A DNA stretch of 64,000 nt from positions 62,001 to 126,000 of the forward strand of contig JABFQX010000008.1 of NCBI GenBank assembly GCA_013141505.1, given 5' to 3'. The position numbers and the translations under genes were made by a program. The notes under the pieces were generated by a model. That model saw only the letters and a program-made list of their open reading frames with translations, made no database searches and was not told the origin of the DNA. Of this stretch, positions 17,901 to 26,090 are shown piece by piece (position 1 is the first letter of the stretch; each line of letters starts with the position of its first letter). Source of the stretch: Methyloglobulus sp. GTDB taxonomy: Bacteria > Pseudomonadota > Gammaproteobacteria > Methylococcales > Methylomonadaceae.

Positions 17901-18472
17901 GTATCTATTGCCAAATCCACGGCGGCGGCAATGTAACGTTCTTCTTCCGGCTTGCCGACACGCTGTAGTTCAAGGTAAAAACTTTGTGGCAACAATGCGT
18001 CCCACTGCTGAGCCAATTGCTTTGCCAGATCGATATTTTCAGCCAACAGCGCTTTGCCAATATCGCCTTGCATCGCACCTGATAAGGCAATCAAACCGTC
18101 ATGATTGGCAATTAACCATTCCTGCCTGAGCATCGGCACGCCTTGATGTTGCCCTTCTTGATAGGCTTTGGAGATAAGCTCCATTAGCGTGATATAACCG
18201 GTGCGGTTTTTTATCAGCAAGGTCAAACGATGCGGGGCGGCAGGTTCTTCGGGATTAAAAACCAGAACATCAGAACCGGCAATCGGCTTGATACCCTGCC
18301 CTATCGTCGCTTTATAAAATTTGACCAACGCAAACAGGTTGGCGTGGTCGGTCACCGACACTGCGGGCATATCCAACTCAGCCAAACGCCTAACCAACGG
18401 CTTGATTTTGACGATACCGTCAACCAGGGAAAATTCGGTGTGGAGTCTTAGGTGGATAAAGTCGGGTTGCAT
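14975..18472 (-). CDS. dnaE: DNA polymerase III subunit alpha
   Basis: This 1165-residue replicative polymerase belongs to the DnaE1 type. The N-terminal PHP domain begins FIHLRLHTEFSLVDGIV. The catalytic palm has the aspartates in MPDFDIDFCMDRR (about residue 402) and VKFDFLGLRTL (about 550). Fingers, helix-hairpin-helix (EALCRAGAFD, ~840) and an OB-fold (RVAGLVVEIRTRQTKQGKTMGF, ~990) follow in the expected order, then the tau-binding C-terminus. The length matches E. coli DnaE (1160). The gene stands alone, with no lpxB or rnhB next to it. Confidence 0.97.
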   Translation of the reverse strand: MQPDFIHLRLHTEFSLVDGIVKIKPLVRRLAELDMPAVSVTDHANLFALVKFYKATIGQGIKPIAGSDVLVFNPEEPAAPHRLTLLIKNRTGYITLMELISKAYQEGQHQGVPMLRQEWLIANHDGLIALSGAMQGDIGKALLAENIDLAKQLAQQWDALLPQSFYLELQRVGKPEEERYIAAAVDLAIDTGLPVVATNDVRFLKQTDFAAHEVRVCINQGRVLDDPRRPKDYTEQQYLRTTDEMLALFADIPEALQNTVEIAKRCNLHLELGENFLPDFPVPPGMTLAELMSDAAKKGLDERLLQHPAIGNGTIEENRKIYDQRLDDELQMISQMGFPGYFMIVADFIQWAKNNAIPVGPGRGSGAGSLVAYALKITDLDPIEFDLLFERFLNPERVSMPDFDIDFCMDRRDEVIDYVARNYGRDHVAQIITYGSMAAKAVIRDVGRVLGFPYGFVDGLAKLIPFEIGMTLDKALEDSAELRQQYETEEEVKNLIDMALSLEGTARNAGKHAGGVVISPTKLTDFTPLYCEQGGGNLVTQFDKDDVEAVGLVKFDFLGLRTLTIIDWTLQIINARLKKSDTDVVDINSIPRNDPASYELLKKGLTTAVFQLESRGMKELIKKLRPDCFDDIIALVALYRPGPLESGMVDDYIKVKHGAKAEYAHPLLEPVLKPTNGVILYQEQVMQIAREMAHYTLGGADMLRRAMGKKKPEEMAKQRETFVEGAIANQVEEKIATYVFDLMEKFAGYGFNKSHSAAYALVAYQTAWLKAHYPAAFMSAVLSSDMDNTDKVVTLIEECNQMNLNIGPPNINISNYRFTANDDVHIVYGLGAIKGVGESAIEEIIQERTAHGVFKGLYDLCKRVDLRKVNRRVLEALCRAGAFDVFDTNRAAHLAELPTIVRVAEQHGKMAETGQDDLFGLTTSSQEDLADNTETYTTVTEPWSEQERLAGEKLTLGLYLTGHPIAEYEAEIKQFTSGTIAHLLSEVERSKGRMEARVAGLVVEIRTRQTKQGKTMGFATLDDRTGRLEIAAFRDIYENNRNIFTRDNLLVAEGALSVDDFSGNLRLTIENLYNIEQARAEFARGLHLNWTVQAHEPDAVDFIADLKSALQPYQGGSCAVGLSYGSPEAKANLMLGDHWRVHPTDDLIARLKRLPGLAAVEVRYR

Positions 18473-18557
18473 AAAAATTGAGCTAAACCGGATTAGTAAA
18501 TACTACGAAAGGGAATTTAATATCTCTAAAGATAACTTAAAAATTAGCAATTCGGCT

Positions 18558-19349
18558 TTATTTAGCTTTTTTATCTTCAAAACGCCGGACATACCTGCCA
18601 AGGTGTCCAGAAACCATTCTTACTTGTTCAACACTGAGTTGTTCTTTGCTATTGCCAATAAATGTGGGCAGTGCTTTAGGGTTGAGCACCCAAACCTCAC
18701 TGTTTTTGGCTTCAGATGTCGGCTCTATAAACCAGCCAGGAAAAACGATAACAGGCTTGACGGTTAACTTAAGTCCGGTAAGCTCAAGGATCAAATCATT
18801 GAGCCATTTAGATGCCGCCCGTACTTGAATAATCGGTTTATCAACCTTGATTTTTCCATTCAAAAAAATCGCATCGCCATTAAAGATGATTTTTGCTTCA
18901 CCTTTATCCGGCTTACTGTAGGTTTTTGTCTCAATAACGTACAGGCCGCTTTGGCAAATAACCACATGATCAAGGTTAAAATTATCCCCCGGAATGTCGT
19001 GAAATACTTTTGCGCCATTTTCGCGGAGATTTTCTAAATATTGGCCGACTGCTTTTTCTCCATCCCTGCCTTGTTTTAGGTATTTTGCCTTCTTTAGGGT
19101 GCGATTAATTTTTACTGCTGAATAGGAAACTGTAATGAGTGCGATTAGCGAAGAAATCCAAGGTGAAGGTGGAGCTTTAAAATACCAATGATGCCATTCA
19201 ATCATTGCCATTGATACCATAAGCATAGATATTACTAAGTATATTAGTGCTCCATCAAATACTAAGTCGAAAATCTGCTTATCAAGTGATTCCCCAGGAT
19301 TCCTTAATGGCTTATCTTTTAGTGGTGACTTAAGTTTCTCTACTGCCAT
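18558..19349 (-). CDS. Membrane-anchored NERD-domain protein
   Basis: This 263-residue protein has two hydrophobic segments at about 27-50 and 58-78, then a NERD (nuclease-related) domain from about 95 to 215. Recognisable features are GREAV-like DGEKAVGQYLENL, VFHDIPGDNFNLDHVVICQSGLYVIETKTYS with the DH...E-K pattern of the restriction-like fold, and the VKPVIVFPGWF strand. NERD proteins are predicted DNA-processing nucleases; their cellular role is not established. It stands alone between dnaE and fbp on the same strand. Confidence 0.85.
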   Translation of the reverse strand: MAVEKLKSPLKDKPLRNPGESLDKQIFDLVFDGALIYLVISMLMVSMAMIEWHHWYFKAPPSPWISSLIALITVSYSAVKINRTLKKAKYLKQGRDGEKAVGQYLENLRENGAKVFHDIPGDNFNLDHVVICQSGLYVIETKTYSKPDKGEAKIIFNGDAIFLNGKIKVDKPIIQVRAASKWLNDLILELTGLKLTVKPVIVFPGWFIEPTSEAKNSEVWVLNPKALPTFIGNSKEQLSVEQVRMVSGHLGRYVRRFEDKKAK

Positions 19350-19391
19350 TTACATGTCCTATCAAGAGCTACTGAATACGCTAAATACAGA

Positions 19392-20393
19392 TCATCCTTC
19401 TCGATGATAGCCCACCACCCGCTCAACCTCCTGCTTCGACCCCAAAATCAATGGCACTCGCTGATGAATATCAGTGGGTTTAATGCCCAGGATACGTTCA
19501 CGCCCAGTGGAACAGACACCACCCGCTTGTTCGATAATAAACGCCATCGGATTGGCTTCATACATCAAGCGTAATTTGGCGGGTTTTGCGGGATTTCGGG
19601 TGTCCAGGGGATACATGAAGATACCACCACGGGTCAGGATGCGGTAAACCTCGGCAACTAGGGAAGCAATCCAGCGCATGTTGTAGTTTTTCCCCAGCGG
19701 GCCTTCTGTGCCTTGTAAACATTCGGCGATGTAACGCTGGACGGGTGGCTCCCAAAAGCGCTGGTTGGTCATATTGATGGCGAATTCGGCAGTTTCTTCG
19801 GGAATCCGCATGTTCCGGTGGGTGAGGATGAATTCACCGATGTCTTGATCCAAAGTGAAGGCATTCACGCCATGGCCGGTAGTCAGCACCATCATGGTTG
19901 ACGGGCCATACAGCACGAAACCGGCACACACTTGTTCAGTGCCTTTGCGGAGGAAATCCTGCATATCTGCATCTACCCCTTCCCGGCAACGTAAAATAGA
20001 AAAGATGGTGCCGACTGCAAGATTGACATCAATATTTGAAGAACCATCCAACGGATCGAACAGCACCAGATATTTGCCCTTGGGATAATGCCCGGGTATT
20101 TTGATAATATCGTCGATTTCTTCCGATGCCATGCCCGCCAGATGCCCTGTCCAGTTGAGCGCATCAACCATGATGTCATTGGTGATGATGTCCAGCTTTT
20201 TTTGCACTTCACCCTGGACATTCTCAGACTCGGCACTCCCCAGCACCCCTATCAATTCCCCCCGATTAACGAGGTGGGAGATTTTTTTACTGGCGGTGGC
20301 AATGTCATTCAACAGTGACGTAAAGGCACCGGATGTGCCTAACTCGCGCTGCTGTTCAATGATAAATTGGGTTAACGTCACTTTATTGGTCAT
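19392..20393 (-). CDS. fbp: Fructose-1,6-bisphosphatase class 1
   Basis: This 333-residue cytosolic enzyme hydrolyses fructose 1,6-bisphosphate to fructose 6-phosphate. The metal-binding signature [14 protein letters not shown] lies at about 110-123, the sugar-phosphate site [14 protein letters not shown] near 240 and GGIFMYPLD after it. The length and sequence fit the class I enzyme. In methanotrophs the enzyme serves gluconeogenesis and ribulose monophosphate regeneration; that role here depends on the inferred lifestyle. It is monocistronic, with a GGAGAT site before the ATG. Confidence 0.96.
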   Translation of the reverse strand: MTNKVTLTQFIIEQQRELGTSGAFTSLLNDIATASKKISHLVNRGELIGVLGSAESENVQGEVQKKLDIITNDIMVDALNWTGHLAGMASEEIDDIIKIPGHYPKGKYLVLFDPLDGSSNIDVNLAVGTIFSILRCREGVDADMQDFLRKGTEQVCAGFVLYGPSTMMVLTTGHGVNAFTLDQDIGEFILTHRNMRIPEETAEFAINMTNQRFWEPPVQRYIAECLQGTEGPLGKNYNMRWIASLVAEVYRILTRGGIFMYPLDTRNPAKPAKLRLMYEANPMAFIIEQAGGVCSTGRERILGIKPTDIHQRVPLILGSKQEVERVVGYHREG

Positions 20394-20481
20394 GCCGTGC
20401 GGATCTCCTTTTATTGGGTTAACAGGCTATGAAATATCTAAAAAAACTTGCTTTGATCAAGGTAAAACCATACTTAATCGA

Positions 20482-20748
20482 TCATTTCTTTAAAACTTCG
20501 TAAATCTTAACTGACAGTATAGTTGCAGCTAATAGCAGGGTGATTGCGTTTGAGGCAATGATTGCGAAATCGCCGAGCTGTATTCCGTAAATCAGCCACG
20601 CCAACACCCCGAATGTAAACAAGCTGTACATAGCCAGAGAGAGCGATGAGGTATCCCTGGTTTTGATGGTCATAATTGCTTGCGGTAAAAATGAAACCGT
20701 GGTCAGTGTGCCAGCCACATAGCCGATAAGATCCTGGTTGATTGTCAT
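20482..20748 (-). CDS. SemiSWEET-type small sugar transporter
   Basis: This 88-residue protein has three transmembrane helices (about 6-26, 37-57, 62-84) and the PQ-loop signature TVSFLPQAIMTIKTRDTSSLS at the first helix end. It is therefore a bacterial SemiSWEET, which dimerises to form a sugar facilitator. The long upstream gap contains a perfect CRP-type palindrome about 213 bases before the start. Substrate cannot be told from sequence. Confidence 0.9.
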   Translation of the reverse strand: MTINQDLIGYVAGTLTTVSFLPQAIMTIKTRDTSSLSLAMYSLFTFGVLAWLIYGIQLGDFAIIASNAITLLLAATILSVKIYEVLKK

Positions 20749-20960
20749 GATGTTATTTATAAGAATTGGAAGATACAGGTTACAGCTATTCAGAATTACA
20801 AACAGGTTTCAGAATAATTAAACATATACAGTTGATAATTATAGTTGCTTGAGCCATCGTTTTTTAACTTAAATGTTTTTAAGTTACATTAACGAAACCA
20901 CGATTATAAAACCGGCATTAGGCGCATATCGTTATGTGTAAAAGCCTAATCCCTTAAATT

Positions 20961-20976
20961 TGTGACCTTTATCACA
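20961..20976. promoter_or_regulatory. CRP-type binding site
   Basis: TGTGACCTTTATCACA matches TGTGA-N6-TCACA perfectly. The nearest downstream gene on the minus strand is the SemiSWEET transporter; a CRP-family activator site there fits sugar-related control. FNR-type sites differ in their core bases. Confidence 0.65.
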
Positions 20977-20977
20977 C

Positions 20978-21012
20978 TTATGCACAAATGCTGTGGATAA
21001 CTTTGTGGAAAA
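20978..21012. promoter_or_regulatory. Cluster of three DnaA-box matches
   Basis: TTATGCACA (20978-20986, plus), TTATCCACA (20992-21000, minus) and TTTTCCACA (21004-21012, minus) all match TTWTNCACA within 35 bases. A very AT-rich segment follows. It could be a DnaA-titration or control site, or part of an origin. No dnaA, dnaN or mnmG gene is nearby. Confidence 0.5.
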
Positions 21013-21251
21013 TTTGTTTTTCATTGCTCTCAGTAACTGTTTTTACTGGCTTTTAGTTAAATTGTCCATAAACGGTACAATTATTATTATATTTTAAATA
21101 TCAATTGGTTATACAAATATCATATTTAAAAAAAGCGCTTTAAAAACTTTTGCTAACTCATTGATTTTTTCTGTGTACAAATAATTTTGAATCGCTGATT
21201 ATTGTGTAATTATTTACTTATAAATGACTTGAATAAGCTATTTTTTAAACA

Positions 21252-24200
21252 TTATCCACGTTCATGCCAGGCTTTTTCGAGCCTTTGCAGAGAGATAGGG
21301 TAAGCTGTTTTTAATTGCTGGGCGAACAGCGACACCCTTAATTCTTCCAACATCCAGCGAAAGGAATCCAGCTCCGGTATTAAATAACCTTCTTTAGATT
21401 TTTTCTCAACATCTTTCCAAAACCAGGTCGCGTAACGATTAATATCCTGGATTTTTTGCCCATCCTTCTCCGGTTTGTCAAGACGATAGGCAATCGCTTT
21501 TAAGTAACGCGGTATCGCTTTTAGTTGTGATACCGGGGTGTAACGAATAAATCCTGAATAAATAAGCACAGCCATCTGGTTGGAAATATCATTTGCCCTT
21601 ATATCCTGATTGTTCAGGCGCGTGAGGGCGGTTTTTACGCCGCTATAAACCGTCATAATATCCAGAACAATTTTGCCAACCTCATTCGCGACAGTGATTA
21701 ACTGCGTTTTACGCTCGCTTATCACTTGATCAAATGCGGTTTGCGTTCTAATGCTGTTGTCCTCAACAAAAACGCTGTACAGAATTGAATGCAGTAAATC
21801 GTCTTTAAGCGAGGTTTTGCCATCGCCGTCTGTCGCATGGTGCACCTTTAATAGCGGATGCGCTGGCATCCTGTGGTATGCCAACTCAACAGCCGCTGAC
21901 ATCGGGATGTTCTTTACCAGATAGGTACATTCCTTACGAAGTCGAAGCTGAATCAACCTGATTAAACCTTCTCGATGATGAGCTGATGCTTTGGTTTCGG
22001 TATCAAAAATACGCACACCCACCGTATTACCTTCATCAATTATCGCTGGAAAACCGACCAGAGTTTGACCGTTCTGGATGAAAGCATAGGTCTCCGGTAA
22101 GTCTTCAAAAGCCCATTGGATGCAGCCGGTGTAGTTCAACTCATCGGCAGCAATCTGGTCGAAATTTTTCTCTGCTTTTACTGTATATTTCTGCTGTAAT
22201 TGTTTTAAATCCCGACCGTAATCAATGAGTTTTCCTTGTTCGTCGATAATCCTGAAATTCATCCGCAAATGATCGGTCAACGCGCTCATTTCCCACGCAT
22301 TCAACGGAATGGCTTCACCGGTCAGTTTTCTGAGTCGGTTACCCAGCCATTCTGGCAACGCACCTTTAAAATCGGGTTCTATTTCCAGGCATTGCTTCAC
22401 CGTTTCCGATACCGGCACAAAATGTTTTCTGATCTGTTTAGGTAGTGCTTTAATCAGCGCGATACACTTTTCCTCCAGTAAGCCTGGAACCAGCCAGTCA
22501 AACGGTGCTTGGGTAAGCTGATTAAGTTGATGCACGGGGATGATCGCAGTAACACCGTCCTCATCATGGCCCGGTTCAAAGCGGTACTGCAACTGAATGC
22601 TAATAGTGCCGATTTTTTTGTGGTCGGGGAAATCCCATTCATTGACATAATTATCCTGCTCGCGCGTTAGGTCTTCTTTGGTCAAAAATAGGAGCCTGGG
22701 ATTATCCCGTTCAACCTTTTTACGCCATTGATCCAAAGTAATACCATTAACCACCTCCGGCGGAAGTTTCTGGTCATAAAACGAATACAGCCATAATTCG
22801 TCTTCCACCAAATCAACCCGGCGGCCTTTTTGTTGGATGTAACCGACTTCTTCCAGCAACTTTTGGTTAGCGGTAAAAAAGGGGGCATTACTGTGGTAGT
22901 CATGGCTGACTAAAGCTGATTGGATAAACATTTCACGCGCCGATTTGGCGTCAACATTTTCATAAGGCACTTTTCGGGCGGCTTGCAACGTTAAGCCGTA
23001 CAACAAGGTGCGTTGATAAACCCCGCAACGACCGGCTTTTTTCTCCCAATGGGGATCGAAATAATTGTGTTTAACCAAATGACCAGCGCAGGCTTCTATC
23101 CATTCCGGTTCAATCTTGGCAACGGTACGTGCATAAACCTTGGAGGTTTCAACCTGCTCTGCCGCCATAATCCATTTTGGTTTGATCTTGTGTAAGCCAG
23201 AACCTGGGAAGATAAAGAATTTAAGCCCTCTCGCCCCCAAATACTCATAGGGGTCATGGCGGAAGCCGATGTTTGATAACAATCCTGTTAACAAAGCACG
23301 ATGAATTTTTTCATAACTGGCATCATCGGTATTTGGATGCAGCTTTAAATCGCCTTTAACCACTTGCATGATTTGGGCGTGGATATCAAACCACTCGCGC
23401 ATCCTGATGTAAGACAGGAAGTTATCAGTACAATATTTACGTAATTTACTGTTAGACAGGTGCTTTTTCTGTTCCTCAAACGTATTCCATATCGTGAGCA
23501 GCGTTAAAAAATCCGATTCAGGATGACGGAATACGGCATGTTTAGCATCGGCTTGCTGCATTTTATCGGCTGGTTTTTCGCGTGGATCCTGTACGCTTAA
23601 TACCGACACAATGATGGCGGCTTCAGTTAGGCAGTGTTCATGTGCCGCAGCCAGGAGCATTCGAGCCAGTTTAGGGTCGGTAGGAAATTTGGCGATCTGT
23701 TTACCTATTTCGGTTAGTTTCCCCTGTTTATCTAAGGCGTTAACTTCATGCAATACCGTTTTGCCATCCCGGATCATCTTCTCATTGGGTGGCTCGATAA
23801 AGGGAAAGTCTTCAATATCGCCCAGATTGAGCGTCATCATCTGCAACATGACCGCAGATAAATTGGTGCGCAGGATTTCTGGCTCGGTAAATTCAGGTCT
23901 GGCTAAATAATCATCATGTGAATACAGCCTTATGCAGATGCCTTCCGCCACCCGGCCACAACGTCCGGCCCGTTGGTTGGCGCTGGATTGCGAGATACGC
24001 TCAATCGGCAGTCGTTGAATCTTGCTGCGATGGCTATAGCGGCTGATGCGGGCATGACCGGTGTCGATGACGCCGCGAATGCCAGGAACAGTAAGCGATG
24101 TCTCAGCTACATTTGTCGCCAATACGATGCGGATTTTGCCACCCTTGGGATTGAATACCCGTTCCTGCTCGCTCACGCTGAGTTTGGAATATAACGGCAA

Positions 24201-25160
24201 AATGTCATATTGCGTTGGCCGATGCTTTTTAAGCGAGTCAGTAGTTTCGCGGATTTCGCGCTCGCCGCTCAGGAAAATAAGGATGTCGCCGCGCAAGTCC
24301 CGGTACAGTTCATCCACCGCATCGAGGATGGCATTTTGCAATTCATCGGTAGTTTCATCGTCGTCATCGTTTTGTTCGATAGGGCGATAACGCATTTCCA
24401 CAGGATAAGTCCGCCCTGACACTTCAATAATCGGCGCGTTACCAAAGTGGGTCGAAAAGCGCTGGGTATCAATCGTTGCAGAGGTAATAATCAGCTTTAA
24501 ATCAGGCCGTTTCGGTAGCAGCCATTTCATGTAACCCAGCAGAAAATCAATGTTCAGGCTGCGTTCGTGCGCCTCGTCGATGATAATCGTATCGTACTGG
24601 TTTAAATAAGGGTCGTTCTGCGATTCCGCCAGCAATATGCCATCGGTCATCAGTTTGATTAAGGAATCGGCGTGGGTTTTATCGTTAAAGCGGATTTTAT
24701 AACCGACCGATTTGCCGAGTGGCTCGCCCAATTCTTCGGCAATCCTGTCGGCGACCGTCCTTGCCGCTATACGTCTTGGCTGGGTATGGCCAATAAAGCC
24801 AGCCGTACCACGACCAATCGACAAACAAATCTTGGGCAACTGCGTAGTTTTACCGGAACCGGTTTCGCCGCATAGTATCACCACCTGATGATTTTTAATC
24901 AGCTCGGCAATCTCATCCTTTTTGCCAGTAACCGGCAAATCAGGGAAATTTAGGGGAGGGATACTGGCAAGTCGTTTGTTTCTCGCCGCAATTGACCTTT
25001 CAATCTTACTGGCTAATGCAGTAAGCTGGTCGGCTGGCTCCTTACCTTTCTGGCAATCACTACGCAAGCGATCCAGTTGCCGCTTGGCGGCATGGCGATC
25101 CTGGTTTAAACAAAAAGGCAGTTGTTGGCTGAGTTGTTTTATGTGTTCGAGAGCAGTCAT
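21252..25160 (-). CDS. hrpA: ATP-dependent RNA helicase HrpA
   Basis: This protein of about 1302 residues is a DEAH-box helicase; the ATG was preferred over a TTG one codon upstream. Walker A GETGSGKTTQLPKI lies near 95, DEAH in IIIDEAHERSL near 195, SAT in IITSATID near 226 and motif VI QRAGRCGR near 390. The HA2/winged-helix and OB-fold regions follow, then the long C-terminal extension (DUF3418) typical of HrpA. In E. coli HrpA acts on stalled ribosomes and mRNA. The length matches the family (about 1300). It stands alone, and its stop abuts the AT-rich intergenic region. Confidence 0.95.
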   Translation of the reverse strand: MTALEHIKQLSQQLPFCLNQDRHAAKRQLDRLRSDCQKGKEPADQLTALASKIERSIAARNKRLASIPPLNFPDLPVTGKKDEIAELIKNHQVVILCGETGSGKTTQLPKICLSIGRGTAGFIGHTQPRRIAARTVADRIAEELGEPLGKSVGYKIRFNDKTHADSLIKLMTDGILLAESQNDPYLNQYDTIIIDEAHERSLNIDFLLGYMKWLLPKRPDLKLIITSATIDTQRFSTHFGNAPIIEVSGRTYPVEMRYRPIEQNDDDDETTDELQNAILDAVDELYRDLRGDILIFLSGEREIRETTDSLKKHRPTQYDILPLYSKLSVSEQERVFNPKGGKIRIVLATNVAETSLTVPGIRGVIDTGHARISRYSHRSKIQRLPIERISQSSANQRAGRCGRVAEGICIRLYSHDDYLARPEFTEPEILRTNLSAVMLQMMTLNLGDIEDFPFIEPPNEKMIRDGKTVLHEVNALDKQGKLTEIGKQIAKFPTDPKLARMLLAAAHEHCLTEAAIIVSVLSVQDPREKPADKMQQADAKHAVFRHPESDFLTLLTIWNTFEEQKKHLSNSKLRKYCTDNFLSYIRMREWFDIHAQIMQVVKGDLKLHPNTDDASYEKIHRALLTGLLSNIGFRHDPYEYLGARGLKFFIFPGSGLHKIKPKWIMAAEQVETSKVYARTVAKIEPEWIEACAGHLVKHNYFDPHWEKKAGRCGVYQRTLLYGLTLQAARKVPYENVDAKSAREMFIQSALVSHDYHSNAPFFTANQKLLEEVGYIQQKGRRVDLVEDELWLYSFYDQKLPPEVVNGITLDQWRKKVERDNPRLLFLTKEDLTREQDNYVNEWDFPDHKKIGTISIQLQYRFEPGHDEDGVTAIIPVHQLNQLTQAPFDWLVPGLLEEKCIALIKALPKQIRKHFVPVSETVKQCLEIEPDFKGALPEWLGNRLRKLTGEAIPLNAWEMSALTDHLRMNFRIIDEQGKLIDYGRDLKQLQQKYTVKAEKNFDQIAADELNYTGCIQWAFEDLPETYAFIQNGQTLVGFPAIIDEGNTVGVRIFDTETKASAHHREGLIRLIQLRLRKECTYLVKNIPMSAAVELAYHRMPAHPLLKVHHATDGDGKTSLKDDLLHSILYSVFVEDNSIRTQTAFDQVISERKTQLITVANEVGKIVLDIMTVYSGVKTALTRLNNQDIRANDISNQMAVLIYSGFIRYTPVSQLKAIPRYLKAIAYRLDKPEKDGQKIQDINRYATWFWKDVEKKSKEGYLIPELDSFRWMLEELRVSLFAQQLKTAYPISLQRLEKAWHERG

Positions 25161-25311
25161 CAAGCTAGTGGCTAAATTTGGGCATTATACGTCAGCCCCT
25201 AAGTGCTAGCAGAATGTTAAAGTTATTCTTCCTTTGCTTCAGCCCTAAACTTATTCATAATTCAGCCGCTCGTGTTTAAGGCTACGGAAAAACCGTTCTG
25301 CCGGGCTGTCA

Positions 25312-25323
25312 TACCCAAGGGCA
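25312..25323 (+). repeat. Partial micro-insertion unit
   Basis: TACCCAAGGGCA sits exactly where the IS3 OrfB frame jumps to the YDSPAERFF segment; the usual SRKGNC-type residues are missing. Confidence 0.55.
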
Positions 25324-25341
25324 GGCCTCACCTTTACCAGC

Positions 25342-25362
25342 GGGCACAAGCGCTTTGTGCCC
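25342..25362. repeat. Two inverted micro-insertion half units
   Basis: GGGCACAAG and TTTGTGCCC face each other around CGC, between the IS3 pieces YASHGYRKHLAAM and YDSPAERFF. They resemble the GGGCA(T/C)AA half of the 17-bp unit in both orientations. Confidence 0.45.
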
Positions 25363-25466
25363 TTTTCATGGCAGCCAAATGCTTACGGTAGCCATGGCTG
25401 GCATATTGGCCGCCCCGATCCGAATGATGGGGCAAGCCGGGCTTTGGTTTTCTGCGCCCTTGTGCC

Positions 25467-25483
25467 TTTATGCCCTGTGGGTA
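25467..25483 (-). repeat. 17-bp unit TACCCACAGGGCATAAA
   Basis: This copy lies at the junction between the OrfA end (EAKEVG) and the late OrfB piece (RRKPKPGLPHHSDRGG) of the IS3 remnant. It is identical to the copy at 58563-58579. Confidence 0.85.
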
Positions 25484-25522
25484 CCCGACTTCCTTTGCTT
25501 CGATGCCTGCGGCCTTTTCGAG

Positions 25523-25541
25523 CGCCCCTTGTGGGTATTAT
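25523..25541 (-). repeat. Variant micro-insertion, 19 bp
   Basis: ATAATACCCACAAGGGGCG on the minus strand interrupts the OrfA sequence GAAATC/CTCGAAAAGGCC, where an IS3 OrfA would read E-I-L-(E/K)-K-A. Removing the 19 bases restores the frame across this point. Confidence 0.65.
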
Positions 25542-25833
25542 GATTTCACGCCCATGCATAAACGTTCGATCTCTTTGCGTAGCCGTAGCAATTCAGCTTG
25601 GCCCGCCAGGCCCAAGGTTGCCGTCTCGATGCCAGATGGGTTTGCAGAACCACGCCTGCCCTCGGCCAACGGCCTATCGCACCCAACGAAATACCCAGGC
25701 TATCTGCCGCTTGTTGATGGGTCTGGCCTTGTTCCGTGACCAACTTGACGGCATCTTGTTTAAACTCTAATGTGAATTTAGGATTCGGTCGCTTTATTTG
25801 ATTGTTCATGTTCACCTCCAATGGCATTGCTTG

Positions 25834-25850
25834 TACCCCTTGGCATAAGC
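25834..25850 (+). repeat. Diverged 17-bp unit
   Basis: TACCCCTTGGCATAAGC lies just upstream of the IS3 OrfA start, in what would be the left end of the element. It matches the consensus at the TACCC and GGCATAA parts. Confidence 0.5.
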
Positions 25851-26090
25851 CTGCCTCTAGACGTGTCCTGTTAAATTAAACCATTACATTATGCATTAGC
25901 TTTTCCTCAACGCCCACTACCTGCACCCTTAATACCAGCAGCTTGAGGCGGTTTAAAGCCAGTTTCCGACAACAGGCTTGGAGCCTACCATCATCTTCCA
26001 ATGAGCTTATACACATCTGACCGCTATTTCCGTATAGTGCCAGTTTGTGTGCCTGTGGCACACTCCACGATTTTCAACGAATGATGCCTA
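25851..26090. other. Intergenic debris between two IS remnants
   Basis: This stretch lies between the IS3 and IS5 remnants. A short inverted repeat (TGTGCC-ACA-GGCACA, in reverse) sits near 26047-26063. I recognise no coding segment with confidence; it is probably decayed transposon sequence. Confidence 0.4.

Larger units (their letters stand above)
20749..21251. other. AT-rich intergenic region with CRP and DnaA-type sites
   Basis: These 503 bases separate the end of hrpA from the start of the SemiSWEET gene. They hold a CRP-type palindrome and three DnaA-box matches within 55 bases, a short hairpin near 20876-20895 (AACTTAAA and TTTAAGTT arms), and an extremely AT-rich stretch at 21055-21240. 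No coding frame is supported. Confidence 0.6.
25244..25809 (-). pseudogene. IS3-family transposase remnant with internal deletions
   Basis: The start (about 25809, after GGAGGTG) encodes an IS3 OrfA helix-turn-helix, KFTLEFKQDAVKLVTEQGQTHQQAADSLG-like. Downstream pieces still match: the OrfA end (RLRKEIERLCM, then LEKAAGI), OrfB pieces HHSDRGGQYASHGYR and YDSPAERFFRSLKHERLNYE, then a stop. The OrfB N-terminal half is missing. At each junction lies a copy or variant of the 17-bp TACCC...GGGCA unit (25523-25541, 25467-25483, 25342-25362, 25312-25323). The element cannot encode an active transposase. Confidence 0.85.

Noticed and set aside
20749-21251. Chromosomal replication origin
   Set aside because: DnaA boxes and AT-richness fit, but only three clustered boxes are seen and dnaA, dnaN, rpmH and mnmG are absent. 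It is kept as a finding to check, not called as oriC.
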